DNA of 6,985 nt from the NCBI GenBank assembly GCA_934597465.1, contig CAKTSC010000070.1, forward strand, positions 1 through 6,985, read 5' to 3'. The position numbers and the translations under genes were made by a program. Each line of letters begins with the position of its first letter. Within the stretch, counting starts at the first letter, position 1. Source of the stretch: an uncultured Dysosmobacter sp. (GTDB taxonomy: Bacteria > Bacillota > Clostridia > Oscillospirales > Oscillospiraceae). Shown here in pieces: positions 1 to 5,087 of the stretch. The notes under the pieces were generated by a model. It ran no database searches. It was not told where the DNA came from and saw only the letters and a program-made list of their open reading frames with translations.

Positions 1-263
1 CTGGCCATGGCGGCGGAGTGGGTCATGCCGGAACATCCGATGGTCTCCACCAGGGCCTCCTCAATGACGCCGTTCTTCACGTTCAGGGTCAGCTTGCAGG
101 CGCCCTGCTGGGGGGCGCACCAGCCGATGCCGTGGGTCAGGCCGGAGATGTCGCCGATCTCCTTGGCCTGGACCCACTTCCCCTCCTCGGGGATGGGGGC
201 GGGGCCGTGGTACGCGCCCTTGGCCACGGGACACATGTGCTGGACTTCGGCAGAGTAGATCAT
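1..263 (-). CDS. IscU/NifU-like Fe-S cluster scaffold-like protein, N-terminal part (runs off left edge)
   Basis: The minus-strand frame opens at the ATG whose complement is 263-261 and stays open for 87 codons to the window edge, so the C-terminal part is missing. The protein begins MIYSAEVQHMCPVAKG. Cysteines lie at residues 11, 49, 56 and 77. The segment around C77 (ETIGCSGMTHSAAMA) resembles the GCxxAxAS metal-ligand region of IscU/NifU scaffolds, and the preceding KLTLNVKNGVIEEALVE matches the beta-strand pattern before that cysteine in the fold. I recall clostridial proteins of this kind, roughly 200-250 residues long, annotated as Fe-S cluster assembly scaffold proteins and found next to a 'GGGtGRT' protein; that neighbour would lie outside this window. 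The likely role is holding or delivering Fe-S clusters in the cytoplasm. An AAGGAAAGGA ribosome site ends 10 nt before the ATG and supports the start. The coding call is strong; the Fe-S role is a family-level inference. Confidence 0.75.
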   Translation of the reverse strand, partial: MIYSAEVQHMCPVAKGAYHGPAPIPEEGKWVQAKEIGDISGLTHGIGWCAPQQGACKLTLNVKNGVIEEALVETIGCSGMTHSAAMA

Positions 264-273
264 AGTTGATCGA

Positions 274-283
274 TCCTTTCCTT
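274..283 (-). promoter_or_regulatory. Ribosome binding site of the scaffold-like gene
   Basis: On the minus strand this reads AAGGAAAGGA and ends 10 nt before the ATG at 263. It holds two overlapping purine-rich Shine-Dalgarno matches and fixes the start codon of the partial gene. Confidence 0.6.
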
Positions 284-294
284 CGTATTTTCGC

Positions 295-311
295 GGGCGG
301 GGCGGCCGCCC
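295..311 (-). other. GC-rich leader hairpin upstream of the scaffold-like gene
   Basis: In the transcript expected from the 327-355 promoter, GGGCGG (311-306) can pair with CCGCCC (300-295) around a 5-nt loop. The overlapping 12-bp sequence 300-311, GGGCGGCCGCCC, is also a perfect DNA palindrome. The hairpin lies inside a leader of about 57 nt and ends about 12 nt before the ribosome site. No U-tract follows, so it does not look like a terminator. Its effect is unknown. Confidence 0.35.
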
Positions 312-326
312 AGTGTTTTCGGGACA

Positions 327-355
327 ATTATATCGGTAAACGATTACCCTGTCAA
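327..355 (-). promoter_or_regulatory. Perfect consensus sigma-A promoter for the scaffold-like gene
   Basis: The minus strand carries TTGACA (355-350), a 17-bp spacer (349-333) and TATAAT (332-327), exactly the vegetative sigma consensus with ideal spacing. Transcription would start near 320, leaving a leader of about 57 nt before the ATG at 263. Such a strong core promoter suggests high expression unless repressed, which fits the operator-like palindrome in its spacer. Confidence 0.85.
335..348. promoter_or_regulatory. LacI-family (cre-like) operator candidate inside the promoter spacer
   Basis: GGTAAACGATTACC is an inverted repeat (GGTAA/TTACC) with a central CG. Against the catabolite-responsive element consensus TGWAANCGNTNWCA it differs only at the first and last bases. 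It lies wholly between the -35 and -10 of the promoter at 327-355, where a bound repressor would block RNA polymerase. The regulator cannot be named: CcpA or another LacI/GalR-family protein are both possible. No regulator gene lies in the window. The binding call is inferred from sequence form only. Confidence 0.55.
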
Positions 356-386
356 GCGTGGGCGGGATGGAAATTGCGGGCATCCG

Positions 387-415
387 TTGCAAAAAGGGCC
401 GCCGGGTGCTAGGAT
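387..415 (+). promoter_or_regulatory. Probable sigma-A promoter for the deacylase gene
   Basis: TTGCAA (387-392) and TAGGAT (410-415) are separated by 17 bp. A TGn element (407-409) directly precedes the -10, giving an extended -10. Each hexamer matches the consensus at four of six bases. The predicted start near 422 would give a leader of about 47 nt before the ATG at 469. The promoter is divergent from the one at 327-355, with 31 bp between the two -35 elements. Confidence 0.5.
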
Positions 416-436
416 AGGGGCAAAAGCAAGGGCTTT

Positions 437-452
437 GCCGCCATCGGGCGGC
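437..452 (+). other. GC-rich leader hairpin before the deacylase ribosome site
   Basis: GCCGCC (437-442) and GGCGGC (447-452) can form a six-pair stem with an ATCG loop. It ends 3 nt before the AAGGAG ribosome site (456-461). It would sit in the short leader of the transcript from 387-415. The closeness could affect ribosome loading, but no alternative structure or ligand site is apparent. Confidence 0.35.
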
Positions 453-468
453 GGGAAGGAGCGCAGGG

Positions 469-2049
469 ATGCTGGATACCAAAATCGTAAACGCCCGGGT
501 CATCGACGGCAGCGGGCGGCCCGGCTTCCAGGGGGACGTGGGCCTTGCGGAGGGGAAGATCGCCACCGTGGGGGATCTCAGCGCGGCGGAGGCCGGAGAG
601 GTCATCGACGCCCGGGGCCGGGCGCTGACGCCAGGCTTTCTGGACATCCACCGCCACGCGGATCTGGCGCTGCTTTCTCCGGATTTCGGGGAGTGGGAGC
701 TCCGGCAGGGGCTCACCACCATCGTGAACGGGAACTGCGGGCTCTCCGCCGCGCCGCTCTCCGGGATCCACCGGGAGGCGCTGGGGCGGTATCTGGCCCC
801 CATTACCGGGGACGCGGGGGACGCGGACTTCCCCACGCTGGGGGACTATCTCCGCCGCTGCGGGCGGCTGCCCCTGCACGCCGGGGAGCTCATCGGCATG
901 GGGACGCTGCGCGCGGGCATCGCGGGCTTCCGGCCCGGGGCCCTGACGGCGGCGGAGGGCAAGGCCATCCGCGCCGCCCTGGAGCGGGCCCTCGCGGACG
1001 GGGCGCTGGGGGTGTCCCTGGGCCTGGGGTACGCGCCGGAGAGCTACGAGACGACAGAAGAGCTGATCTCCCTCCTCTCCCCTCTCCGCCGGAGTGGGGT
1101 GGTGATCTCCGTCCACATGCGGCAGGAGGGGGACGGCGTGGAAGCGGCCCTTGCCGAGATGCTGACGGTGGCCCGGGCCCTGGAGACGCCGGTGGAGATC
1201 AGCCATCTGAAGTCCATCGGCCGCCGGAACTGGCGGCGGGCGGTGCCGAACATGCTGCGGGCCATGGAACGGGCCCGGGCGGAGGGGCTGGACGTCTCCT
1301 GCGACGTTTACCCCTACGACGCCGGGTCTACCCAGCTCATCCACGTGCTGCCGCCGGAGAGCCACGCGGGCGGGCTGGAGGCCCTGACGGCGCGGCTGCG
1401 GGAGCCCGGGGAGCGGGCGGCCATCCGGCGGCGAATGGAGACGGGGGCGGACTTTGAGAACATCACGCTTCTCGTGGGCTTTGAGAACGTCCGGCCCACG
1501 GGGCTCCGAACGGCGGAGTACGCCCCCTATGAGGGGGTTCCCGTCTCCGAGATCGCCCGTGACCGGGGCCAGGAGCCCTTCGACGCCCTCTTCGACCTGC
1601 TGGCCGCCGAGGGGGGCACGCCGGGGATGATCGACACCATCGCCTCGGAGGAGGACATCGGGGAGATCTTAAAGGCCCCCTTCTCCTGCGCCATCTCGGA
1701 CGCCACCTATCCCGGGACGGGGCTCCTCCACCCCCGGGTCACAGGGATGACGGCGGAGCTCCTGCGGCACTTCGTCCGGGAGCGGCACGACCTGACGCTG
1801 GAGGAGGCCGTGAACCGGCTGACCCTCCGTCCGGCGGAGCGCTGCGGCCTTGCCGGGAAGGGGCGCATCGCGGTGGGGGCGGACGCCGACCTCTGCCTCT
1901 TCGATCCCGAGGGCTTCCGGCCCATGGGGACGTATGCCGCGCCCCGGCAGGCGGCGGAGGGGATGGACTGCGTGTTCGTGGCCGGGGAGGCCGCCATCCG
2001 GGAGGGTGTGCGCACGGGCGTGCGGAGCGGGGGCATTCTCCGGCGGTGA
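469..2049 (+). CDS. N-acyl-D-amino-acid deacylase family amidohydrolase (D-aminoacylase-like)
   Basis: This 526-residue cytoplasmic enzyme belongs to the amidohydrolase superfamily and would hydrolyse N-acyl-D-amino acids to a D-amino acid and a carboxylate; its exact substrate is unknown. The small N-terminal beta domain runs to about residue 52 and is followed by a TIM barrel. Expected metal-site residues are visible: H61 and H63 in DIHRHAD, C90 in NGNCG, H216 in SVHMR, H246 in ISHLKS and D411 in AISDAT. The family's HPR motif is at 421-423, and the C-terminal strand returns to the beta domain (KGRIAVGADADLCLFDP). Length fits the family's usual 480-530. The ATG is supported by AAGGAG at 456-461, 7 nt upstream. 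There is no signal peptide. It has its own promoter and is separated by 144 bp from the ATPase gene, so it is probably monocistronic. Codons are very GC-rich, with frequent GGG and CGG. A dihydroorotase- or dipeptidase-like relative is less likely because of the NGNCG cysteine. Confidence 0.88.
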   Translation: MLDTKIVNARVIDGSGRPGFQGDVGLAEGKIATVGDLSAAEAGEVIDARGRALTPGFLDIHRHADLALLSPDFGEWELRQGLTTIVNGNCGLSAAPLSGIHREALGRYLAPITGDAGDADFPTLGDYLRRCGRLPLHAGELIGMGTLRAGIAGFRPGALTAAEGKAIRAALERALADGALGVSLGLGYAPESYETTEELISLLSPLRRSGVVISVHMRQEGDGVEAALAEMLTVARALETPVEISHLKSIGRRNWRRAVPNMLRAMERARAEGLDVSCDVYPYDAGSTQLIHVLPPESHAGGLEALTARLREPGERAAIRRRMETGADFENITLLVGFENVRPTGLRTAEYAPYEGVPVSEIARDRGQEPFDALFDLLAAEGGTPGMIDTIASEEDIGEILKAPFSCAISDATYPGTGLLHPRVTGMTAELLRHFVRERHDLTLEEAVNRLTLRPAERCGLAGKGRIAVGADADLCLFDPEGFRPMGTYAAPRQAAEGMDCVFVAGEAAIREGVRTGVRSGGILRR

Positions 2050-2061
2050 TGGGCGGTTTTT

Positions 2062-2075
2062 CCCGGGATCCCGGG
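2062..2075. repeat. 14-bp perfect palindrome just after the deacylase stop
   Basis: CCCGGGATCCCGGG is its own reverse complement and begins 12 nt after the stop codon ends. As RNA it could make a five-pair stem with a GATC loop, but only CTTTCC follows, so it would be a poor intrinsic terminator. It may still be a 3' end stem for the deacylase message. Confidence 0.35.
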
Positions 2076-2105
2076 CTTTCCGGCGGAAAATTTACCGTTT
2101 CTTCG

Positions 2106-2134
2106 TATACTTCCCCGGTAGGAAATGCTATACT
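2106..2134 (+). promoter_or_regulatory. Extended -10 promoter for the P-type ATPase gene
   Basis: The -10 is TATACT (2129-2134), preceded by TGc (2126-2128), an extended -10. At 17-bp spacing the -35 position (2106-2111) is also TATACT, a weak -35, so recognition would rest mainly on the extended -10. Transcription would begin near 2141, which makes the ATG at 2143 an unlikely start and favours the TTG at 2194. Confidence 0.5.
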
Positions 2135-2150
2135 GATATATTATGCCATG

Positions 2151-2173
2151 GCTCCCGGCCCCAGGCCGGGAGC
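2151..2173 (+). other. Perfect 10-bp leader hairpin before the ATPase gene
   Basis: GCTCCCGGCC (2151-2160) and GGCCGGGAGC (2164-2173) are exact reverse complements with a CCA loop. The stem starts about 10 nt after the predicted transcription start and ends where the purine-rich ribosome site begins. No T-run follows on either strand, so an intrinsic terminator is unlikely. A role in mRNA stability or translation control is possible but unproven. Confidence 0.5.
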
Positions 2174-2187
2174 GGGAAAGAGAGAGA
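2174..2187 (+). promoter_or_regulatory. Purine-rich ribosome site that selects the TTG start of the ATPase
   Basis: GGGAAAGAGAGAGA ends 6 nt before TTG at 2194. It is a weak Shine-Dalgarno match, lacking AGGAGG, but the in-frame ATG at 2143 has no purine run before it at all. The protein from the TTG starts MKKLAKRRPEP, a natural-looking cytosolic N-terminus. Confidence 0.45.
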
Positions 2188-2193
2188 TCGCCC

Positions 2194-4656
2194 TTGAAGA
2201 AACTTGCCAAGCGCAGACCGGAGCCCCAGGCGGAGGCTCCCCGGCGCATCCCCTGGCCGGACTATGCCCCGGAGGCGGAGAGCGGCCTGACGGAAGCCCA
2301 GGCCCAGGAGCTGCTCTCCGGCGGCTGGGGCAACGAGGCCGTGGCCTCCCCCACCAAGTCCGATCGGCAGATCGTCCGGGAGAACGTTTTCACCTATTTT
2401 AACCTCATCTTTATCATTCTCGCCGTGTGTCTCCTGGTGGTGGGGGACTGGAAGGACATGAGCTTCCTTGCCATCGTGGCAGCCAACACCGGCATCGGCA
2501 TCGTCCAGCAGATCAAGTCCAAGCGCACCATTGAGAAGCTGACCCTGCTCTCCGAAAGCAAGGTGCCTGCGGTGCGGGACGGGCACTTGACGGAAGTCCC
2601 CAGCCAGAGCCTGGTGCGGGGCGACGTCATTGAGCTCTCCACCGGGAGCCAGATCCCGGCGGACGCGGAGGTTCTCAGCGGCCAGATCCAGGTGAACGAG
2701 GGCCTCATCACCGGCGAGGCGGACGCCATCCCCAAGGCGGCGGGAGACGATCTGCTCTCCGGCAGCTTTGTGATCTCCGGCCGCTGCCGGGCCCGGCTCA
2801 CGAAGGTGGGGGCGGATTCCTACGCCGCGAAGCTGACCCTGGCGGCCAAGCGGGAGGGCGGGGCCGCCCAGTCCGAGATGATGCGCTCCCTGAACGCCTT
2901 GATCCGCTTCATCGGCATCGCCCTCATCCCCATCGGCGCGGCCCTCTTCTATAACCAGTATGTCATCCAGGAGCTGGGACTGCGGCAGTCCATGGTGTCC
3001 ATGGTGGCGGCCCTCATCGGCATGATCCCGGAGGGGCTGTTCCTGCTGACAAGCGTTGCGTTGGCCCTGTCCGTCGTGCGCCTGGCCCAGAACAAGACCC
3101 TGATCCACGAGATGAACGCCGTGGAAACCCTGGCGCGGGTGGATGTCCTGTGCGTGGACAAGACCGGCACCGTCACCTCCCCGGAGATGGAGCTGCGGCA
3201 GGTGCTGCCCCTGGATGAGGCGGGCTTCCCCCTGACCCAGGTGGAGGAGACGCTGGGGGCCTTCTACCGCGCCATGGAGGCGGACAACGACACCGCCCGG
3301 GCCATCCAGAAGCGCTATCCCAGCGGGCCCTACCGCACGGTGCGGCGCACCGTGCCCTTTACCTCCGCCGCCAAGTGGAGCGCCGTGGACTTCGCGGAGG
3401 AGGGCTGCTTCGTGCTGGGCGCGCCGGAGTTCATCCTGGGGGAGGACGTGAAGCCCCTGGAGGAGAAGCTCCGCTACTTCGCCGCCCAGGGCTGCCGGGT
3501 GCTGCTGCTGGCCCAGTGCGACGGGGCCGAGGAGGGACGGCTTCACGGCGTGGTGATTCCCCTGGCCCTGCTGGTGCTGGAGAACCCCATCCGCCCCAGC
3601 GCCCCCAAGACCTTTGACTACTTCCGTGCCCAGGGCGTCGCGGTCAAGGTCATCTCCGGCGACAACCCCGTCACCGTCTCCGCCGTGGCCCAGCAGGCGG
3701 GCATTGAGGGGGCGGAAAACTGGGTGGACGCCCGGGAGCTGAAGACGGATCAGGACATCGCCCGGGCCATCCGGCGCTGCACCGTGTTCGGCCGGGTGGC
3801 CCCCAGCCAGAAGCGGAAGATCGTCCGGGCATTGCAGAGCGCGGGCCACACCGTGGCCATGACCGGCGACGGCGTCAACGATGTGCTGGCCCTGAAGGAC
3901 GCGGACTGCGGCATCGCCATGGCCTCCGGCGCGGAGGCGGCCTGCCAGGTGGCCCAGCTGGTGCTGCTGAACAGCGACTTCGCCGCCCTGCCGAAGGTGG
4001 TGGCGGAGGGCCGGAGGGTCATCAACAACATCCAGCGGGCCTCGGCCCTGTACCTTGTGAAGAACATCCTCTCCTTTTTCCTCGCCATCATCACGCTGTT
4101 CGCGGATTTCCCCTACCCCTTCGTGCCCATCCAGCTGACGCTGCTCTCGGCCCTCACCATCGGGGTGCCCTCCTTCTTCCTGGCCCTGGAGCCCAACCAC
4201 GACCTGGTGCAGGGAAAGTTTCTGCACAACGTCTTCCGCCGCTCCTTCCCCGGGGGGCTCACCGCCATCATCGTGATCCTCTTCGCGGAGCTCTTCGTCT
4301 ACGCTTTGGAGCTGCCGGTGGCGGAGCTCTCCACCATCTGCGTGGTGGTGATGGCCGTCAACGGCATCACCGTGCTGTGCTATGCCTCCCGGCCGGTGAA
4401 TCCGCCCCGGATCGCGATGATCGTTCTCATGGCCGCAGGGCTCCTCATCGCCATGATCGCCTGGGGGCCGGTCTTCTCCCTCACCGGGCTGGATCTCATC
4501 GGCTGGCTGGTGCTCATCGTGCTCAGCGCCCTGGTGATCCCGGTGCAGATGGGGCTGGAGAAGCTCTTCGACCGCGTCAGCGCCCTGCTGGGCCGCCGCC
4601 GGGAGCGGAAGGCCGGACGCGCCGCCCGCCGCCGGGCCTTCCGGGAGGAGGACTGA
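2194..4656 (+). CDS. HAD-type P-type cation-transporting ATPase, Exp7-like, ion unknown
   Basis: An ATP-driven ion pump of the cytoplasmic membrane, 820 residues from the TTG start (837 if the ATG at 2143 is used). Numbered from the TTG, two membrane helices (about 69-84, 89-105) precede the actuator domain with TGEA at 173-176 in place of the usual TGES. M3 and M4 follow (about 237-255, 267-294), M4 carrying PEGL at 279-282. The phosphorylation site is DKTGT with D322. The nucleotide domain has LGAPE in place of KGAPE. GDNP begins at 489 and the Mg-binding GDGVND is at 558-563. Six more helices lie at about 618-638, 643-664, 688-706, 712-731, 739-763 and 768-788, followed by an Arg-rich tail. 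I recall pneumococcal Exp7 as sharing this layout, including the missing lysine. M4 PEGL is typical of Ca/Mg-type pumps, but M6 (PIQLTLLSALTIG) lacks an acidic ligand, so the ion cannot be assigned. No metal-binding N-terminal domain or CPC motif is present, which argues against a heavy-metal pump. Confidence 0.88.
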   Translation: MKKLAKRRPEPQAEAPRRIPWPDYAPEAESGLTEAQAQELLSGGWGNEAVASPTKSDRQIVRENVFTYFNLIFIILAVCLLVVGDWKDMSFLAIVAANTGIGIVQQIKSKRTIEKLTLLSESKVPAVRDGHLTEVPSQSLVRGDVIELSTGSQIPADAEVLSGQIQVNEGLITGEADAIPKAAGDDLLSGSFVISGRCRARLTKVGADSYAAKLTLAAKREGGAAQSEMMRSLNALIRFIGIALIPIGAALFYNQYVIQELGLRQSMVSMVAALIGMIPEGLFLLTSVALALSVVRLAQNKTLIHEMNAVETLARVDVLCVDKTGTVTSPEMELRQVLPLDEAGFPLTQVEETLGAFYRAMEADNDTARAIQKRYPSGPYRTVRRTVPFTSAAKWSAVDFAEEGCFVLGAPEFILGEDVKPLEEKLRYFAAQGCRVLLLAQCDGAEEGRLHGVVIPLALLVLENPIRPSAPKTFDYFRAQGVAVKVISGDNPVTVSAVAQQAGIEGAENWVDARELKTDQDIARAIRRCTVFGRVAPSQKRKIVRALQSAGHTVAMTGDGVNDVLALKDADCGIAMASGAEAACQVAQLVLLNSDFAALPKVVAEGRRVINNIQRASALYLVKNILSFFLAIITLFADFPYPFVPIQLTLLSALTIGVPSFFLALEPNHDLVQGKFLHNVFRRSFPGGLTAIIVILFAELFVYALELPVAELSTICVVVMAVNGITVLCYASRPVNPPRIAMIVLMAAGLLIAMIAWGPVFSLTGLDLIGWLVLIVLSALVIPVQMGLEKLFDRVSALLGRRRERKAGRAARRRAFREED

Positions 4657-4669
4657 GAGCGGGATGGGG

Positions 4670-4686
4670 ACGGCTCCCAGCCGTTT
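4670..4686 (+). terminator. Weak terminator candidate after the ATPase gene
   Basis: ACGGCT (4670-4675) pairs with AGCCGT (4679-4684) around CCC, and G-U pairs can lengthen the stem. Only three T follow in total, so termination would be weak. It begins 13 nt after the ATPase stop codon. Confidence 0.35.
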
Positions 4687-4805
4687 CTGGAATCATTTGG
4701 GTTTTCTGTGAAGTGCCTCTTCCCTTCTTTCCTCAGGATCAGATCCCAGTCCTTTCCACTCTCTCCGGTGCGGAATGCCCCGGGAAACCGCGGAAAAGCG
4801 CCTTG

Positions 4806-4834
4806 AAGGGCCGCCCGTTCGGGCGGCCCTTTCC
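4806..4834 (+). terminator. Intrinsic terminator-like hairpin between the ATPase and hppA
   Basis: GGGCCGCCC (4808-4816) and GGGCGGCCC (4821-4829) form a nine-pair GC stem with a GTTC loop, extended by two A-T pairs (4806-4807 with 4830-4831). The tail TTTCC is short, so it is an imperfect but strong-stemmed terminator. It would isolate hppA from ATPase transcription. The minus-strand tail (TTCAAGG) is poorer, so the plus orientation is preferred. Confidence 0.6.
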
Positions 4835-4857
4835 GTCTGCCAGAAAGGGGCCTCCGT

Positions 4858-4873
4858 GCGGAAACGTTTGCGT
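4858..4873. promoter_or_regulatory. PurR/LacI-family-like operator candidate
   Basis: GCGGAAACGTTTGCGT matches the E. coli PurR box ACGCAAACGTTTGCGT at 14 of 16 positions, counted by eye, and has the AAACGTTT core common to LacI-family operators. It lies about 120 bp before the hppA -35. No promoter was recognised directly overlapping it, so a regulatory role is uncertain. Confidence 0.3.
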
Positions 4874-4925
4874 GGAAGGGAACGGAAAAACAGCGTTCTG
4901 CAAAGAGACGAAAAACTTCCGGATG

Positions 4926-4941
4926 CCAAAAAATTTTTTGG
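4926..4941. repeat. Perfect 16-bp A/T palindrome upstream of the hppA promoter
   Basis: CCAAAAAATTTTTTGG is its own reverse complement: six A then six T between CC and GG. A6T6 tracts are rigid or curved DNA, and the palindrome is also a possible site for a dimeric regulator. It sits about 50 bp before the hppA -35. Confidence 0.6.
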
Positions 4942-4942
4942 T

Positions 4943-4990
4943 AAAAACGTAAAAAAGGAAAATTGTTGCGCATAAAAAAGTAAGATTTTC
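4943..4990 (+). promoter_or_regulatory. AT-rich UP-element-like tract before the hppA promoter
   Basis: A-runs at 4943-4947, 4951-4956, 4959-4962 and 4974-4979, then GATTTTC up to the -35 at 4991, stand out against the GC-rich surroundings. The position directly upstream of the -35 suits binding by the RNA polymerase alpha C-terminal domain. The A-runs are not evenly spaced at 10-11 bp. Confidence 0.45.
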
Positions 4991-5018
4991 TTGAAAACCC
5001 GTGCCGCTGTGCTAAAAT
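4991..5018 (+). promoter_or_regulatory. Strong sigma-A promoter for hppA
   Basis: TTGAAA (4991-4996), a 16-bp spacer and TAAAAT (5013-5018), each five of six to consensus, with TGc (5010-5012) as an extended -10. Transcription would start near 5025, giving a leader of about 63 nt before the ATG at 5088. With the AT-rich tract upstream this predicts high expression. Confidence 0.75.
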
Positions 5019-5087
5019 GTTGACATTCAGGAATCGCCTGGAGCCCCCGTTTTCCGGGCAGACGTATGATTTAAGGAGTGGAAAGAA

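Larger units (their letters stand above)
4657..5087. other. 431-bp intergenic region between the ATPase and hppA
   Basis: No convincing gene lies here. The left part holds two terminator-like hairpins and, at about 4716-4768, a pyrimidine-rich plus strand of unknown meaning. The middle has a LacI/PurR-like box. From about 4905 composition shifts sharply to A+T, with many A-runs, leading into the hppA promoter. The leader after 5025 has two small possible stems (5026-5031/5037-5042 and 5046-5049/5055-5058) before the AAGGAG ribosome site. They match no riboswitch that I recognise. Confidence 0.6.

Noticed and set aside
808..825. Tandem 9-bp repeat GGGGACGCG twice
   Set aside because: It lies in frame within the deacylase, encoding Gly-Asp-Ala twice in a loop, and is explained by GC-rich codon choice.
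409..1365. 318-codon minus-strand frame opposite the deacylase
   Set aside because: Arg/Pro/Gln-rich shadow of the deacylase, with no recognisable domain.
387..1457. 356-codon plus-strand frame overlapping the deacylase start
   Set aside because: The product is a Gly/Arg/Ala-rich string without motifs. The overlapping deacylase frame has all catalytic residues and a good ribosome site.
2062..2075. Palindrome after the deacylase as a full intrinsic terminator
   Set aside because: No T-run follows on either strand and the stem is only five pairs. Listed as a palindrome instead.
2143..2193. ATG at 2143 as the start of the ATPase
   Set aside because: No ribosome site precedes it, it lies about 2 nt after the predicted transcription start, and the 17 extra codons are simply the hairpin and purine run. 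Kept as an alternative only.
2128..4227. 699-codon open frame on the minus strand opposite the ATPase
   Set aside because: Same cause: exact codon register with the ATPase, low-complexity product, no ribosome site and no family motif.
4736..4746. Small inverted repeat GGATCAGATCC in the gap
   Set aside because: Five-base arms with a single-base centre are expected by chance, and nothing nearby suggests a function.
4693..4929. 78-codon minus-strand frame in the ATPase-hppA gap
   Set aside because: It has a TTG start without a ribosome site, passes through the terminator hairpin, and its composition does not look protein-like.
4775..4975. 66-codon plus-strand frame in the same gap
   Set aside because: No ribosome site precedes its ATG, the frame crosses the strong hairpin, and it ends in the A-rich promoter region.
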